Origin: Salvia splendens
Taxonomy: Eukaryota; Streptophyta; Magnoliopsida; Lamiales; Lamiaceae
Assembly (NCBI RefSeq): GCF_004379255.2
Contig: NC_056039.1
Span: 27,417,883-27,481,882 of the forward strand
Length of the DNA: 64,000 nucleotides
Reading direction: 5' to 3'
This document shows, one piece after another, positions 44,553 through 53,685 of the stretch. Every line of letters starts with the position of its first letter. Within the stretch, counting starts at the first letter, position 1. The notes below the pieces were generated by a model. The model had not been told where the DNA came from. It worked only from the letters and a program-made list of their open reading frames with translations, and did not search any database. The position numbers were made by a program, and so were the translations under genes.

Positions 44553-47500
44553 ATGTCTACAGCCAAGTTCGAGGTGGAAAAGTTCACCGGGAGAAACGAT
44601 TTTGGGCTGTGGAGGCTGAAGATGAAGGCCATCTTGATGCAGCAAGGCCTATGGGATATCTTGAAGAATGAAGGTGACGCTAAAGAAGGCAAACCTGATG
44701 CTGATGAAAAGGAGAAGCAAAGGCTTCAAGATATGCAGTATAAGGCTTATAGCACCCTGATCTTGAACCTCACGGACAGGGTGCTAAGGGAAGTTTCCAA
44801 GGAGGAGACGGCTGCAGGAGTATGGGGGAAACTTGAGTCATTGTACATGACCAAGTCTCTGGCGAACCGGTTACATTTGAAGCAAAGGCTTCTTGCTTTC
44901 AAGTTTTCAGATGGGAAGAGCATTTCTGAACAGCTCGAGGAGTTTGGGAAATGCATAGATGATCTTGAGAATATCGATGAGGTCATTAAAGATGAGGATA
45001 AGGCATTGATGTTGCTCAATTCCCTGCCTAAAAGTTATGAGCACTTCAAGGATGCAGTGCTTCTTGGAAGAGAAACCAAGGTCACCTATGAAGAGATTCA
45101 TTCTGCATTGAAGATGAAGGAATCGCAGAAGGCTAATAACAAACAAACTGATCCAGTAGCTGAGAGTCTGCATGTGAAAAATAATCAGAATAAAAGGGGT
45201 TCCAAGAAGAAGTTCCAGAAGAAGGAAGAAGGTGGAGTATGGAAGGAGAAGAGAAGCTGTCACTACTGTAAGAAACCGGGCCATTTAAAGAAGCATTGTT
45301 TTGCTTGGAAGAGGAAACAAGAGCAAGAAAAGGCTGGGAACATAGAGACTGCTGATCTGGCTCAGGATGTTGAAGATAATGAAGCTTTGAATATCCACTC
45401 AGGGGCCAAGATTGAAGAATGCTGGATCATGGATTCAGGGTGCTCCTTCCACATTTGCTCACACAAATCTTGGTTCCAAGAATTATCAGCTTGGGAAGGA
45501 TCAGTGATGCTAGGAAATGATCAAGTGTGCAATGTCAAGGGCATTGGGAACATCAGATTGAGGATGAAGGATGGGAGTATGAAGACTCTCACAGAAGTCA
45601 GATTCATTCCTCAAATCAAGAGAAATTTAATATCTCTTGGAATGCTAGAGTCAAAAGGGTGCAGATTCAACTCTGGTGATGGGATCCTCACAGTAACAAA
45701 AGGCACCAGAATTGTGATGGAGGCCCAGAGAAAGAACAGCCTATACTATTTGCTGGGTGAAACCGTGGTTGATGCTGTGAATCTTGCCCAGACAGAAGAC
45801 CTGCATCTATGGCATGCCAGGCTTGGACATGTGGGTGAGAAAGGCATAAGAGAGCTGGCTAAACAAGGAGTGATGAAGTTAAGTGCATCAGACAGCCTAA
45901 AGAAATGTGAATCTTGCATTCTAGGAAAGGCAAAGAAGCTGCCATTTTCTGGTGGGAAACACACTTCATCAGCCCCATTTGTGTATGCCCACAGTGACTT
46001 GTGGGGGCCATCCCAAACTGAATCCATAGGTGGAGGTAAGTATTTCATCTCCATCATAGATGATTACTCAAGAAAAGTGTGGATTTACATTCTAAGAGAG
46101 AAGTCCCAAGCTTTTGAAAAATTTAGAGAATGGCATGCTAGATATGAGAATGAAAAGGGCTCAGTGCTTAAATATCTAAGGACTGATAATGGCATGGAGT
46201 TTCTGTCTGCGGAGTTTGATAGATTCTGTAAGGTGAAAGGGATAAGAAGGCATAGGACCGTGCCAAGAAATCCTCAACAGAACGGGCTGGCAGAAAGAAT
46301 GAATAGGACATTGCTAGAAAGGGTGAGGTGCATGCTATTCTACTCTGGAATGCCAAAGAGATTCTGGGCAGAGACTGTCTCTACTGCAGCTAATCTGATC
46401 AATAAGTGTCCATCATCTGCTATATCCAATGAGACCCCAGATCAAAGATGGTATGGAAGCCTAGGTGATTACTCAGCCTTGAAGGTGTTTGGGTGTGCTG
46501 CTTATGCACACATTAAGCAGAGTAAATTGGAGCCAAGGGCAAAGAAATGTGTGTTGTTGGGATACCAAGATGGGGTAAAAGGATACAGATTGTGGAATTT
46601 GGATAGAGAAGGCAGAAATATCATTGTGAGCAGAGATGTGACATTCAATGAAGAGGAGATGCCATTTAAAGATGATGGGAAGCCCTCTGGTGGTGGCAGT
46701 AGCTCTGAAATGCAAAACCTTGAGTTTGGTGGAGAATCTGCTGGAACAGACACTGATGAGGATGTTGTGATCACAGGAAATCAAGAAGAAGGTGGAGCAA
46801 CTAGCTCTCAACATACTCAGAACACAGGTGAGCAGGAGTCACCAGTGCAGCAAGCTGCTGCAGCTCAAGGGGCCAGAAGAAATCCAAGAAGAAATGCAGG
46901 CCTACCTAGCAGATTCTCAGATTATGACATGAGCTTCTTTGCTCTATGTGTAGCAGAAGTACTCATGTTTTCAGAACCCTCAACCTATGAAGAAGCCATG
47001 AGTTGCAAGGAAAGTCAGAAATGGATCAAGGCCATGGAAGAAGAAATAGAGTCCTTGCTGAAAAATGGGACTTGGATTTTGGTGACTGATCCAGGGACTC
47101 AGAAGCTGATCAGTTGCAAATGGCTGTTTAAGAAGAAAGTAGAGGTGGGGGAAGTTGAAAGCATACGGTTTAAGGCAAGGCTGGTTGCTAGAGGATTCAC
47201 ACAAGTAGAGGGTATTGACTACACAGAGGTGTTCTCTCCAGTGGTGAAGCACACTTCCATTCGGATCTTATTGGCCATGACTGCTCATTTCAACTGGGAG
47301 CTGCATCAACTTGATGTGAAGACAGCATTTTTGCATGGAGATCTAGAGGAAACGATCTATATGATGCAGCCTAAGGGTTTTGAGAAGCCGGGAGAAGAAA
47401 AGAAAGTTTGCTTGTTAAAGAAAAGCCTATATGGGCTCAAGCAAAGCAGCCGGCAGTGGAACAAGAAGTTTCATGAGCAGATGGAATTGATGGCATTTGA

Positions 47501-48551
47501 GAGATCCAGTTTTGATAGCTGCGTGTATGTCAAGAGAAGTGGAAATCTAATACTGGCCTATCTACTGCTGTATGTGGATGATATTCTGCTGGCAGGATCA
47601 AGCAAGAGTGAGCTGCTGTCTGTCAAGGAGGAGTTGAAGCAGAGATTTGATATGAAAGATCTTGGGGAAGCCAAGAGAATCTTGGGTATGGATATTGTCA
47701 GGAACAGAAAGAAGAAAGAACTGAAATTGGTTCAGGCTGATTATATCAGAAAGGTGGTAGAAAAATACCAGGTAAGGAGTGAAAAATCAGTATCCACTCC
47801 ATTGGCTAGCTGCTTCAAACTCAGTAAAGAACAGATGCCAAAGACAGCTGAAGATAGAGAAGAGATGAGCAGGATACCCTATGCAAATATAGTGGGAAGT
47901 GTGATGTACTTGATGATATGTACAAGGCCGGATGTGGCTCATGCCATAAGCGTTGCAAGCAGATATATGGCTGATCCAGGTAGGGATCACTGGGCAGCAC
48001 TAAAGTGGATTCTGAAATACCTGAAAGGGTCTGTCATGGTTGGCTTGAAGTTTGGTGGTGGAGTTTGGTCTGAGGAGAGGGAAGTCCTAGAAGGATTCTG
48101 TGACTCGGATTATGCGGCTAACTTAGACAACAGAAAGTCTCAGAGTGGTTACATCTTCACACTATATGGCACAGCAATCAGCTGGAAATCAAATTTGCAG
48201 TCTGTGGTTGCACTGTCCACAACCGAAGCTGAGTATATTTCTCTGACTGAGGCTGCAAAGGAAGGAAAATGGTTGCAAGGAATCTTGGAAGATTTAGGAA
48301 TGAAGCTGGGAGCAGTGAAGATTAACTGTGACAGCAACTCGGCTATATGTTTAGCAAAACATCAAATGTTCCATGAGAGGTCGAAGCATATAGATGTGAG
48401 GAGACACTTCATCAGAGATGAGATTCAAAGTGGAAAGATCAATGTGGTGAAAGTTCCTACCGAAGAAAATGCATCAGACATGTTGACAAAATCTCTGCCA
48501 ACTTCGAAATTCAAACATTGTTTGAAGTTGGTTGAGATTGTGGAGTGTTGA
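44553..48551 (+). CDS. Copia gag-pol polyprotein, intact
   Basis: 1332 residues in one frame. Domains by approximate residue: gag/UBN2 1-230; zinc knuckle CHYCKKPGHLKKHC about 236-249; protease active site MDSGCSFH about 292; GAG-pre-integrase with HARLGHVGEKG about 418 and CESCILGK about 450; integrase catalytic Asp in AHSDLWGP about 480, Asp in LRTDNGMEF about 541 and Glu in NGLAERMNRT about 578; reverse transcriptase from about 820 with YVDDILLAG about 1008; RNase H with FCDSDYAANLDNRKS about 1183 and HERSKHIDVRRHFIRD about 1268. The protein replicates the element through an RNA intermediate in virus-like particles. Sequence style is Tork/Tnt1-like. No stop or frameshift breaks it. The start ATG lies 106 bp after the primer site. 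Confidence 0.95.
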   Translation: MSTAKFEVEKFTGRNDFGLWRLKMKAILMQQGLWDILKNEGDAKEGKPDADEKEKQRLQDMQYKAYSTLILNLTDRVLREVSKEETAAGVWGKLESLYMTKSLANRLHLKQRLLAFKFSDGKSISEQLEEFGKCIDDLENIDEVIKDEDKALMLLNSLPKSYEHFKDAVLLGRETKVTYEEIHSALKMKESQKANNKQTDPVAESLHVKNNQNKRGSKKKFQKKEEGGVWKEKRSCHYCKKPGHLKKHCFAWKRKQEQEKAGNIETADLAQDVEDNEALNIHSGAKIEECWIMDSGCSFHICSHKSWFQELSAWEGSVMLGNDQVCNVKGIGNIRLRMKDGSMKTLTEVRFIPQIKRNLISLGMLESKGCRFNSGDGILTVTKGTRIVMEAQRKNSLYYLLGETVVDAVNLAQTEDLHLWHARLGHVGEKGIRELAKQGVMKLSASDSLKKCESCILGKAKKLPFSGGKHTSSAPFVYAHSDLWGPSQTESIGGGKYFISIIDDYSRKVWIYILREKSQAFEKFREWHARYENEKGSVLKYLRTDNGMEFLSAEFDRFCKVKGIRRHRTVPRNPQQNGLAERMNRTLLERVRCMLFYSGMPKRFWAETVSTAANLINKCPSSAISNETPDQRWYGSLGDYSALKVFGCAAYAHIKQSKLEPRAKKCVLLGYQDGVKGYRLWNLDREGRNIIVSRDVTFNEEEMPFKDDGKPSGGGSSSEMQNLEFGGESAGTDTDEDVVITGNQEEGGATSSQHTQNTGEQESPVQQAAAAQGARRNPRRNAGLPSRFSDYDMSFFALCVAEVLMFSEPSTYEEAMSCKESQKWIKAMEEEIESLLKNGTWILVTDPGTQKLISCKWLFKKKVEVGEVESIRFKARLVARGFTQVEGIDYTEVFSPVVKHTSIRILLAMTAHFNWELHQLDVKTAFLHGDLEETIYMMQPKGFEKPGEEKKVCLLKKSLYGLKQSSRQWNKKFHEQMELMAFERSSFDSCVYVKRSGNLILAYLLLYVDDILLAGSSKSELLSVKEELKQRFDMKDLGEAKRILGMDIVRNRKKKELKLVQADYIRKVVEKYQVRSEKSVSTPLASCFKLSKEQMPKTAEDREEMSRIPYANIVGSVMYLMICTRPDVAHAISVASRYMADPGRDHWAALKWILKYLKGSVMVGLKFGGGVWSEEREVLEGFCDSDYAANLDNRKSQSGYIFTLYGTAISWKSNLQSVVALSTTEAEYISLTEAAKEGKWLQGILEDLGMKLGAVKINCDSNSAICLAKHQMFHERSKHIDVRRHFIRDEIQSGKINVVKVPTEENASDMLTKSLPTSKFKHCLKLVEIVEC

Positions 48552-48619
48552 AGCTTGTAACAAGGATTGAGAAGGGAATCCAGATATTGATGGAGTTTTG
48601 CAAGGACAAGGTGGAGATT

Positions 48620-49195
48620 TGTGAAAGTGTGTCCATGCAAACTACTGGAGCTCGGCTTCTGAGCTCGGAAATGAAGCTCGGCTTTGAGTCCGGTTGTGAT
48701 CGAGTGGTGGAGCCTCGGCAGCTCCGAGAAGAGATCAAGAAATAAAGCTCGGCTTTGAGCTAGCCGAGAAAGGCAGTTCGGTTGATAACCAAGAATGGCA
48801 GTTCGGTTGATAGCCGAGAAATGCAGTTCGGTTGCTAACCAAGAATGGCAGTTCGGTTTTAGCCGAGCAGCGGTTATAACTAACTTTGGGAAATAGAGTT
48901 AGTTGGATTTTATTTCTTGATTGCATCTTGTATAAATAGCTCGATAGAGCTCAGTAGTGAGAGACGCAGAACACAGATTACACACACAATTAGAAGAGAA
49001 TTCTTGCACTAGCTAGCGTTTGCTTAGAGTGATAGATTGTGAGTGTGAAGTTCTTGTATTGAGAGTTCCATCAATAAGATTCCGGTCATCTTCTCCGTGG
49101 ACGTAGGTGGATTATCACCGAACCACGTTATATCGTTTGCGTGCTTTATTTCCTCGTTCGTGCGTGTGTGAGATCGGCGGTATCACGACCCAACA
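48620..49195 (+). repeat. 3' LTR of copia element 2
   Basis: 576 bp, differing from the 5' LTR by one base (TATCACGACC versus TATCATGACC) on visual comparison. Confidence 0.94.
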
Positions 49196-49200
49196 TTATC

Positions 49201-49597
49201 CATGTTATAGATTAAGTCTCCATAATAAATGTTCTATCTTGGAACGAGTCATTTTAGGCAATGAGTTGTGCTTCATTTGATTTTTGAACATATCCTCTGC
49301 TCGTGGACCGGGTATGGAGTCGGGAATCAGTCCTCTTCACGTTGACCGGACTTGTTATACGTCGACGATGTAGGAGACAATGCTGATATTAATTTGGTCC
49401 GAGACTTGGGATAATCTTTTGCAGGCCGTAGTGTAGTTTAGATTATTGCTCGGCAATGGGTGTGCATAAACTAATCATAAAATTAATGTTTTGTTTCAAT
49501 TGGTAGTACATATGCACGTATGATCTGTGGACAATAAAGAAGTAGTAGTAGTCGTAGAAATAGAAATAGTTTGCGGTTGTACTATTGTAGAATATCG
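49201..49597. other. Upstream region of NAC gene
   Basis: No coding frame or repeat was recognised between the copia TSD and the NAC start codon. No convincing TATA box was seen. Confidence 0.4.
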
Positions 49598-51212
49598 ATG
49601 ATGGAAGAGGAAAACGTGAGCAGCAGCACAATCTCAAAGGATGAGGATGAGGATGAGGATGAGGATGAGGACGCCCAGCTTCCGGGTTTCCGGTTCCACC
49701 CCACGGACGAAGAGCTTCTATCTGCGACGCAAGGTCGAAAAGCGGCCCATCCTCCTCGACCTAATCCACCACGTCGACATCTACAAATTCGACCCATGGG
49801 ATCTTCCAAGTATGTTACTTACATTAATTTTATATGATTTTGGTGATAATAATTTGGTGAGGCACAGCCACAGGGGAGACAGAGTGGTACTTCTTCTGCA
49901 GAAGAGGGAAGAAATACAAGAACAGCATGTGGCCAAATAGGGTGACTCGGTCTGGGTTCTGGAAGGCCACGGGGATCGACCGCCCCATCTTCTCCTCCCA
50001 CCGCGACTGCATTGGTCTAAAGAAGTCCCTCGTCTACTACCGCGGATCAGCTGGCAAGGCCACTAAGACCGACTGGATGATGCACGAGTTCCGCCTCCCC
50101 GCCACCACCCAACAGGAACCAGTAAGCCCACTGCTAACTCCGGGCCCTCCCATGACTAATTTAATTCTACACAAATCTTATTGTTACAATATGTTACTAC
50201 TATTATCTTGTCTATCAAACCGAATGCCACCCACACTTGCTTCGGTTTGTTTGTGAAAGCAATGGCGCAGTTGCCTCATGTGTCCCGAGATTTAATCCCG
50301 ATGGCCACGTTTTTTCTACCAACTTTTTTCATTCTTCTTTCTGTTTATGCTGTATTATTTGTTCACTTTACTTTCTACTTTTGGGAACATAATTTCTATT
50401 TGTTCTCTTTAATTATGTTAATTTTAATTCTTTGTCACTTCATAATTACTTTATTCCATCATTATACTCATAGTAAAATATTTAAATAAATACTCCCTCC
50501 GTCCCACAAAGATTGTCCCATTTTTCTATTTCCGTTCGTCTCACAAAATTTGTCCCATTTAACGTTTTACCATTTTTTGTAGTGGACACCATATTCCACT
50601 TACTCATTCATACTCACATTTTATTATAAAACTATATAAAAGTAGGAATCACATTCCACTAACTTTTTCAACTCATTTTTCATCACATTTTCTTAAAACT
50701 TATGCCCGGTCAAAGTGAGACAATCTTTATGGGACGGAGGGAGTAATATTCTATTGTATTTGTTAATAATTTTTATTTTCGCTGATATTTTATATTATCA
50801 TAAAAATTCGTTTCCATTCAATAAACTAACGTTAAAACTGAAACTATTGATTATTTCAAGGTCCCGATGTCACAAACATCGAAAAAAATCCTATAACTAT
50901 TAGCAGTAATTTGGGCCCACCCATCGAAAAACTTATGGCTTCGCCACAATATTAATTTGGTTTTTGTATATGCAGGAAGTGTGGACACTATGCCGAATAC
51001 TGAAGCGAAGCGCCTCCTACAGGAAGAATGTGCCGGACTGGAAGGATATGGCGGCAGCGAAGAGAGTGACAGCTGTGGCCGTGAGCTCGGGGGCGTGCGA
51101 GCAGAGCTACATCAGCGTTACAGCTCCAGTTGTAAAGAAGCAAGTATCAAGTGAGACCAGTGTGGAGAATCTTCAGCAGCAGAATCAATCTTCTTCGAGC
51201 TATAGCACATGA
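49598..51212 (+). pseudogene. NAC transcription factor (JUB1/NAC42-like), frameshifted
   Basis: Exons are about 49598-49810, 49868-50121 and 50976-51212. Exon 1 encodes an acidic (DE)n tract, LPGFRFHPTDEELL and then, in another frame, FYLRRKVEKRPILLDLIHHV and DIYKFDPWDLP. A frame-changing loss of a few bases (8 by comparison with a V-G or V-S filled family motif) sits at about 49719. Exon 2 gives [34 protein letters not shown] and [20 protein letters not shown]. Exon 3 gives EVWTLCRILKR (subdomain E) and a short Ser/Gln-rich tail. All five NAC DNA-binding subdomains are present and splice sites look good, so it is a recent loss or an assembly error. Members of the JUB1 clade act in stress and ageing responses. 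Confidence 0.82.
50493..50743. mobile_element. Stowaway-like TA-MITE in NAC intron 2
   Basis: The ends CTCCCTCCGTCCCACAAAGA and TTTATGGGACGGAGGGAG are inverse and flanked by TA (50491-50492, 50744-50745). It is 251 bp and well preserved, wholly within the 854-bp second intron. Confidence 0.85.
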
Positions 51213-51539
51213 ATGAGTTTTTGAAACACGCGGATTGGGAAGATCTTCAATCCATTCTTGACTGCGCTGCTGTTGCTGTTGCTCCTACTCCTACTCCTAC
51301 TCCTACTATATAATCGTTTCTCTTTATGAGTTGATTATCATCTACTAGTATATAGTTAGATTGGAATGAATAAGAAGGAAGTGGCAGGGAGACACACCAT
51401 GTATAGGGAGTAATAGTTTTGTCAAAGCAGGTTTGCTGTTATATATAGTACTCCACAATACATGGATCCTTCCTTTCTCTGCCATTTAAAGAGCCAGCTT
51501 TCGTCGTTTTGTGTTGTCTACTTTTATATTTTAATTTTA

Positions 51540-51792
51540 CTCCCTATGTCCACCATTTAAAGAGCCATTTTGGGTAGTCTACTATTTATAGAATCATTTA
51601 CTTTATTTTATTTTTATCATTTTATCCATATTCCACTAACTTTTACACTCACAATTCATTATAAAACTAATACTACTTTAAATGAGTCTCGCATTCCACT
51701 CACTTTCTTTTTTTACATTTTTTTCACAAAGTCAAACAATTTCTTAAAACTCATGCTCAAAAGGCTCTTAATTAAAAAGTGGACGGAGGGAA
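51540..51792. mobile_element. TA-MITE downstream of NAC gene
   Basis: It runs from CTCCCTATGTCCACCATTTAA to (inverse) TTAAAAAGTGGACGGAGGGAA, flanked by TA. A second, decayed right end (GGGACGGGAGAGGGAG) follows at about 51890-51905. Confidence 0.7.
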
Positions 51793-52322
51793 TATAATAA
51801 AATGTGAGCAAAATGAGTTAATGAAATGAAAGTACACTATTAAAAATGAAGTGAGATAATTAATAAAGATGTACCAAAATAATAAATTGGGACGGGAGAG
51901 GGAGTAACTGTGATCATTATTTCTAATTAAACTGATGAGCTCAAATTAATACATTTAAACGCGTAATATTCTTATCTTTTGTTTATATTGTTTTTTAATA
52001 ATTTGTTCTTTATATCTTTTTTGGATTAATACTATTGTAAAATTCAAACATTAAAATTATAAGGTATAATGGCGCCTGATATTATAAAAAATTTCAAAAC
52101 AAATAAAAATTTTACGAACTTTGTTGGTATATAATATCACGAATATAAATAGTTATTGATTTTTTCCCACCAACAACAAAATCCTGCTATATTTCATTTG
52201 TATTACATCACATAAGATATAGTTACTACTTAAAAATTATACTGATGTGATTACGAAGTCCCTAAAAGCCAGATATGCCATATCCATCTCATTTTAATGT
52301 AATTGGATTTTGTGATCGGTGG

Positions 52323-52700
52323 AAAAAATTCAATAACTATATAAGTTCGTGATATTATATGCTAAGTTTAAAATTCGTGGGAATTTTTTTTTTACAAGTT
52401 TCGTGGTATATTATGCGTCAATATCGCAAATACTCCCTCCGTCCACGAAAAATAGGACACATTGTGAATGACACGGGTTTTAATGTGGAATTGGTAAAGT
52501 AAGAGAGAGGAGAAAAAATTCAATAACTATATAAGTTTGTGATATTATATGCTAAGTTCAAAATTAGTGGAAATTTTTTTTAGAAAAGTTTTGTGGTATA
52601 TTATGCATCAATATCCCAAATACTCCCGTCGTCCACGAAAAATATGACACATTGTAACACGAGTTTTAATATGGAATTGGTAAAGTAAGAGAGAGGAGAA
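52323..52700. repeat. Tandem duplication of about 190 bp
   Basis: The block AAAAAATTCAATAACTATATAAG ... GTAAGAGAGAGGAGAAAA occurs at about 52323-52512 and again at about 52513-52700, with roughly 10% divergence. Each unit contains a TA-MITE left end (TACTCCCTCCGTCCACG; TACTCCCGTCGTCCACG in the second), so part of a MITE was duplicated with its flank. Confidence 0.75.
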
Positions 52701-52772
52701 AAAAGTAAGAGAGAAGTAGTGTTAGTGGAATGTGAGGTCCATATTATTAGTAAGAGAGAAGGAAAAAAAGTA

Positions 52773-52988
52773 CAACCTCCGTCCATAAGAGTCTATTTTT
52801 GCCATTTTAATTCGTCCCACAATAAGAGTCCACTTTCACTTTACTATAACTGGTAAGTAGACCTCACATTCCACTAACTCATTCCATACACATATGGAAG
52901 TGAGACATCTTACTCCACTAACTTTTTCAACCCACTTTTTTTTACATTTCTTAAAATCCGTGTCGAGTCAAATGTGGAACGGATGTAG
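52773..52988. mobile_element. TA-MITE
   Basis: It runs from CAACCTCCGTCCATAAGAG to GTGGAACGGATGTAG with TA on both sides. The interior is of the ACTCCACTAACTTTTTCAACCC type. A further MITE right end (GGGGACGGAGGAAG) is at about 53078-53092. Confidence 0.6.
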
Positions 52989-53283
52989 TAAGAGAGAAAT
53001 TGTTGAAAACTTTCATTTTTTAAAATATGCTCTATTTTTCATGGATAACCAAAAATGATAAATGTGCTCTATTTTTCGGGGACGGAGGAAGTAATATTTA
53101 TGGATATCGTGACTTGAATAACATGGTCAACTCAAAAATATTTATCTTTAATATTTTTACTTTTGTAGTTAATCATTTAATATAATTGATGGTTTCATCA
53201 ATATTTAACCAGGATATATATTTCTATTTAATTTTAAATATATTTAAGCTAAACATGTTATTTTAGAAATATAATCACAATTA

Positions 53284-53533
53284 TCCTTCTTCTGTCCACT
53301 AAATGTAACCCATTTTTGTCATTTCGATCCATGCACAAAATATTGTCCACTTTATTTTTATTTTGGTAAGTGGACCTCCACTTTCTACTAACTCATTACA
53401 CTCACATTCTATTGTAAAATTAATACATAAAAGTGGGACCGATATTCCACTAAGTTTTTCAACTCTCTTATCTTCACATTTTTTAAAATCTGTGCCAAGT
53501 CAAATATGGATAATATTTGGTGGACGGAGGGAG
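53284..53533. mobile_element. TA-MITE
   Basis: It runs from TCCTTCTTCTGTCCACTAAA to GGTGGACGGAGGGAG, flanked by TA. It is 250 bp, a common length in this family. Confidence 0.65.
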
Positions 53534-53685
53534 TAATTGAATATAACAATAGTTTCTAGTATCGTATAAATGTAGGATCCACATTCCACTAACTTTAGGA
53601 AGTATTCCCTCTGTTCTACTGCATGTGATTGATTTTTGCTCGGTGCGGAATTTAAGAAAATGATATTTGTTAAGTTAAGTGGAGA

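Larger units (their letters stand above)
43854..49195 (+). mobile_element. Intact Ty1/copia element, very young
   Basis: It has LTRs 43854-44429 and 48620-49195 (576 bp each, one difference seen: T versus C near the end) and a perfect TSD TTATC at 43849-43853 and 49196-49200. The primer site TGGCGCCGTCTGTGG (from 44432) is not of the initiator tRNA-Met type. The purine tract ACAAGGTGGAGAT precedes the 3' LTR. One uninterrupted 1332-codon gag-pol frame fills the interior. All parts needed for an autonomous element are visible. Confidence 0.95.

Noticed and set aside
50181..50489. A hydrophobic 102-codon frame
   Set aside because: It sits in NAC intron 2, is AT-rich with low-complexity Phe/Leu/Ile, and has no family resemblance.
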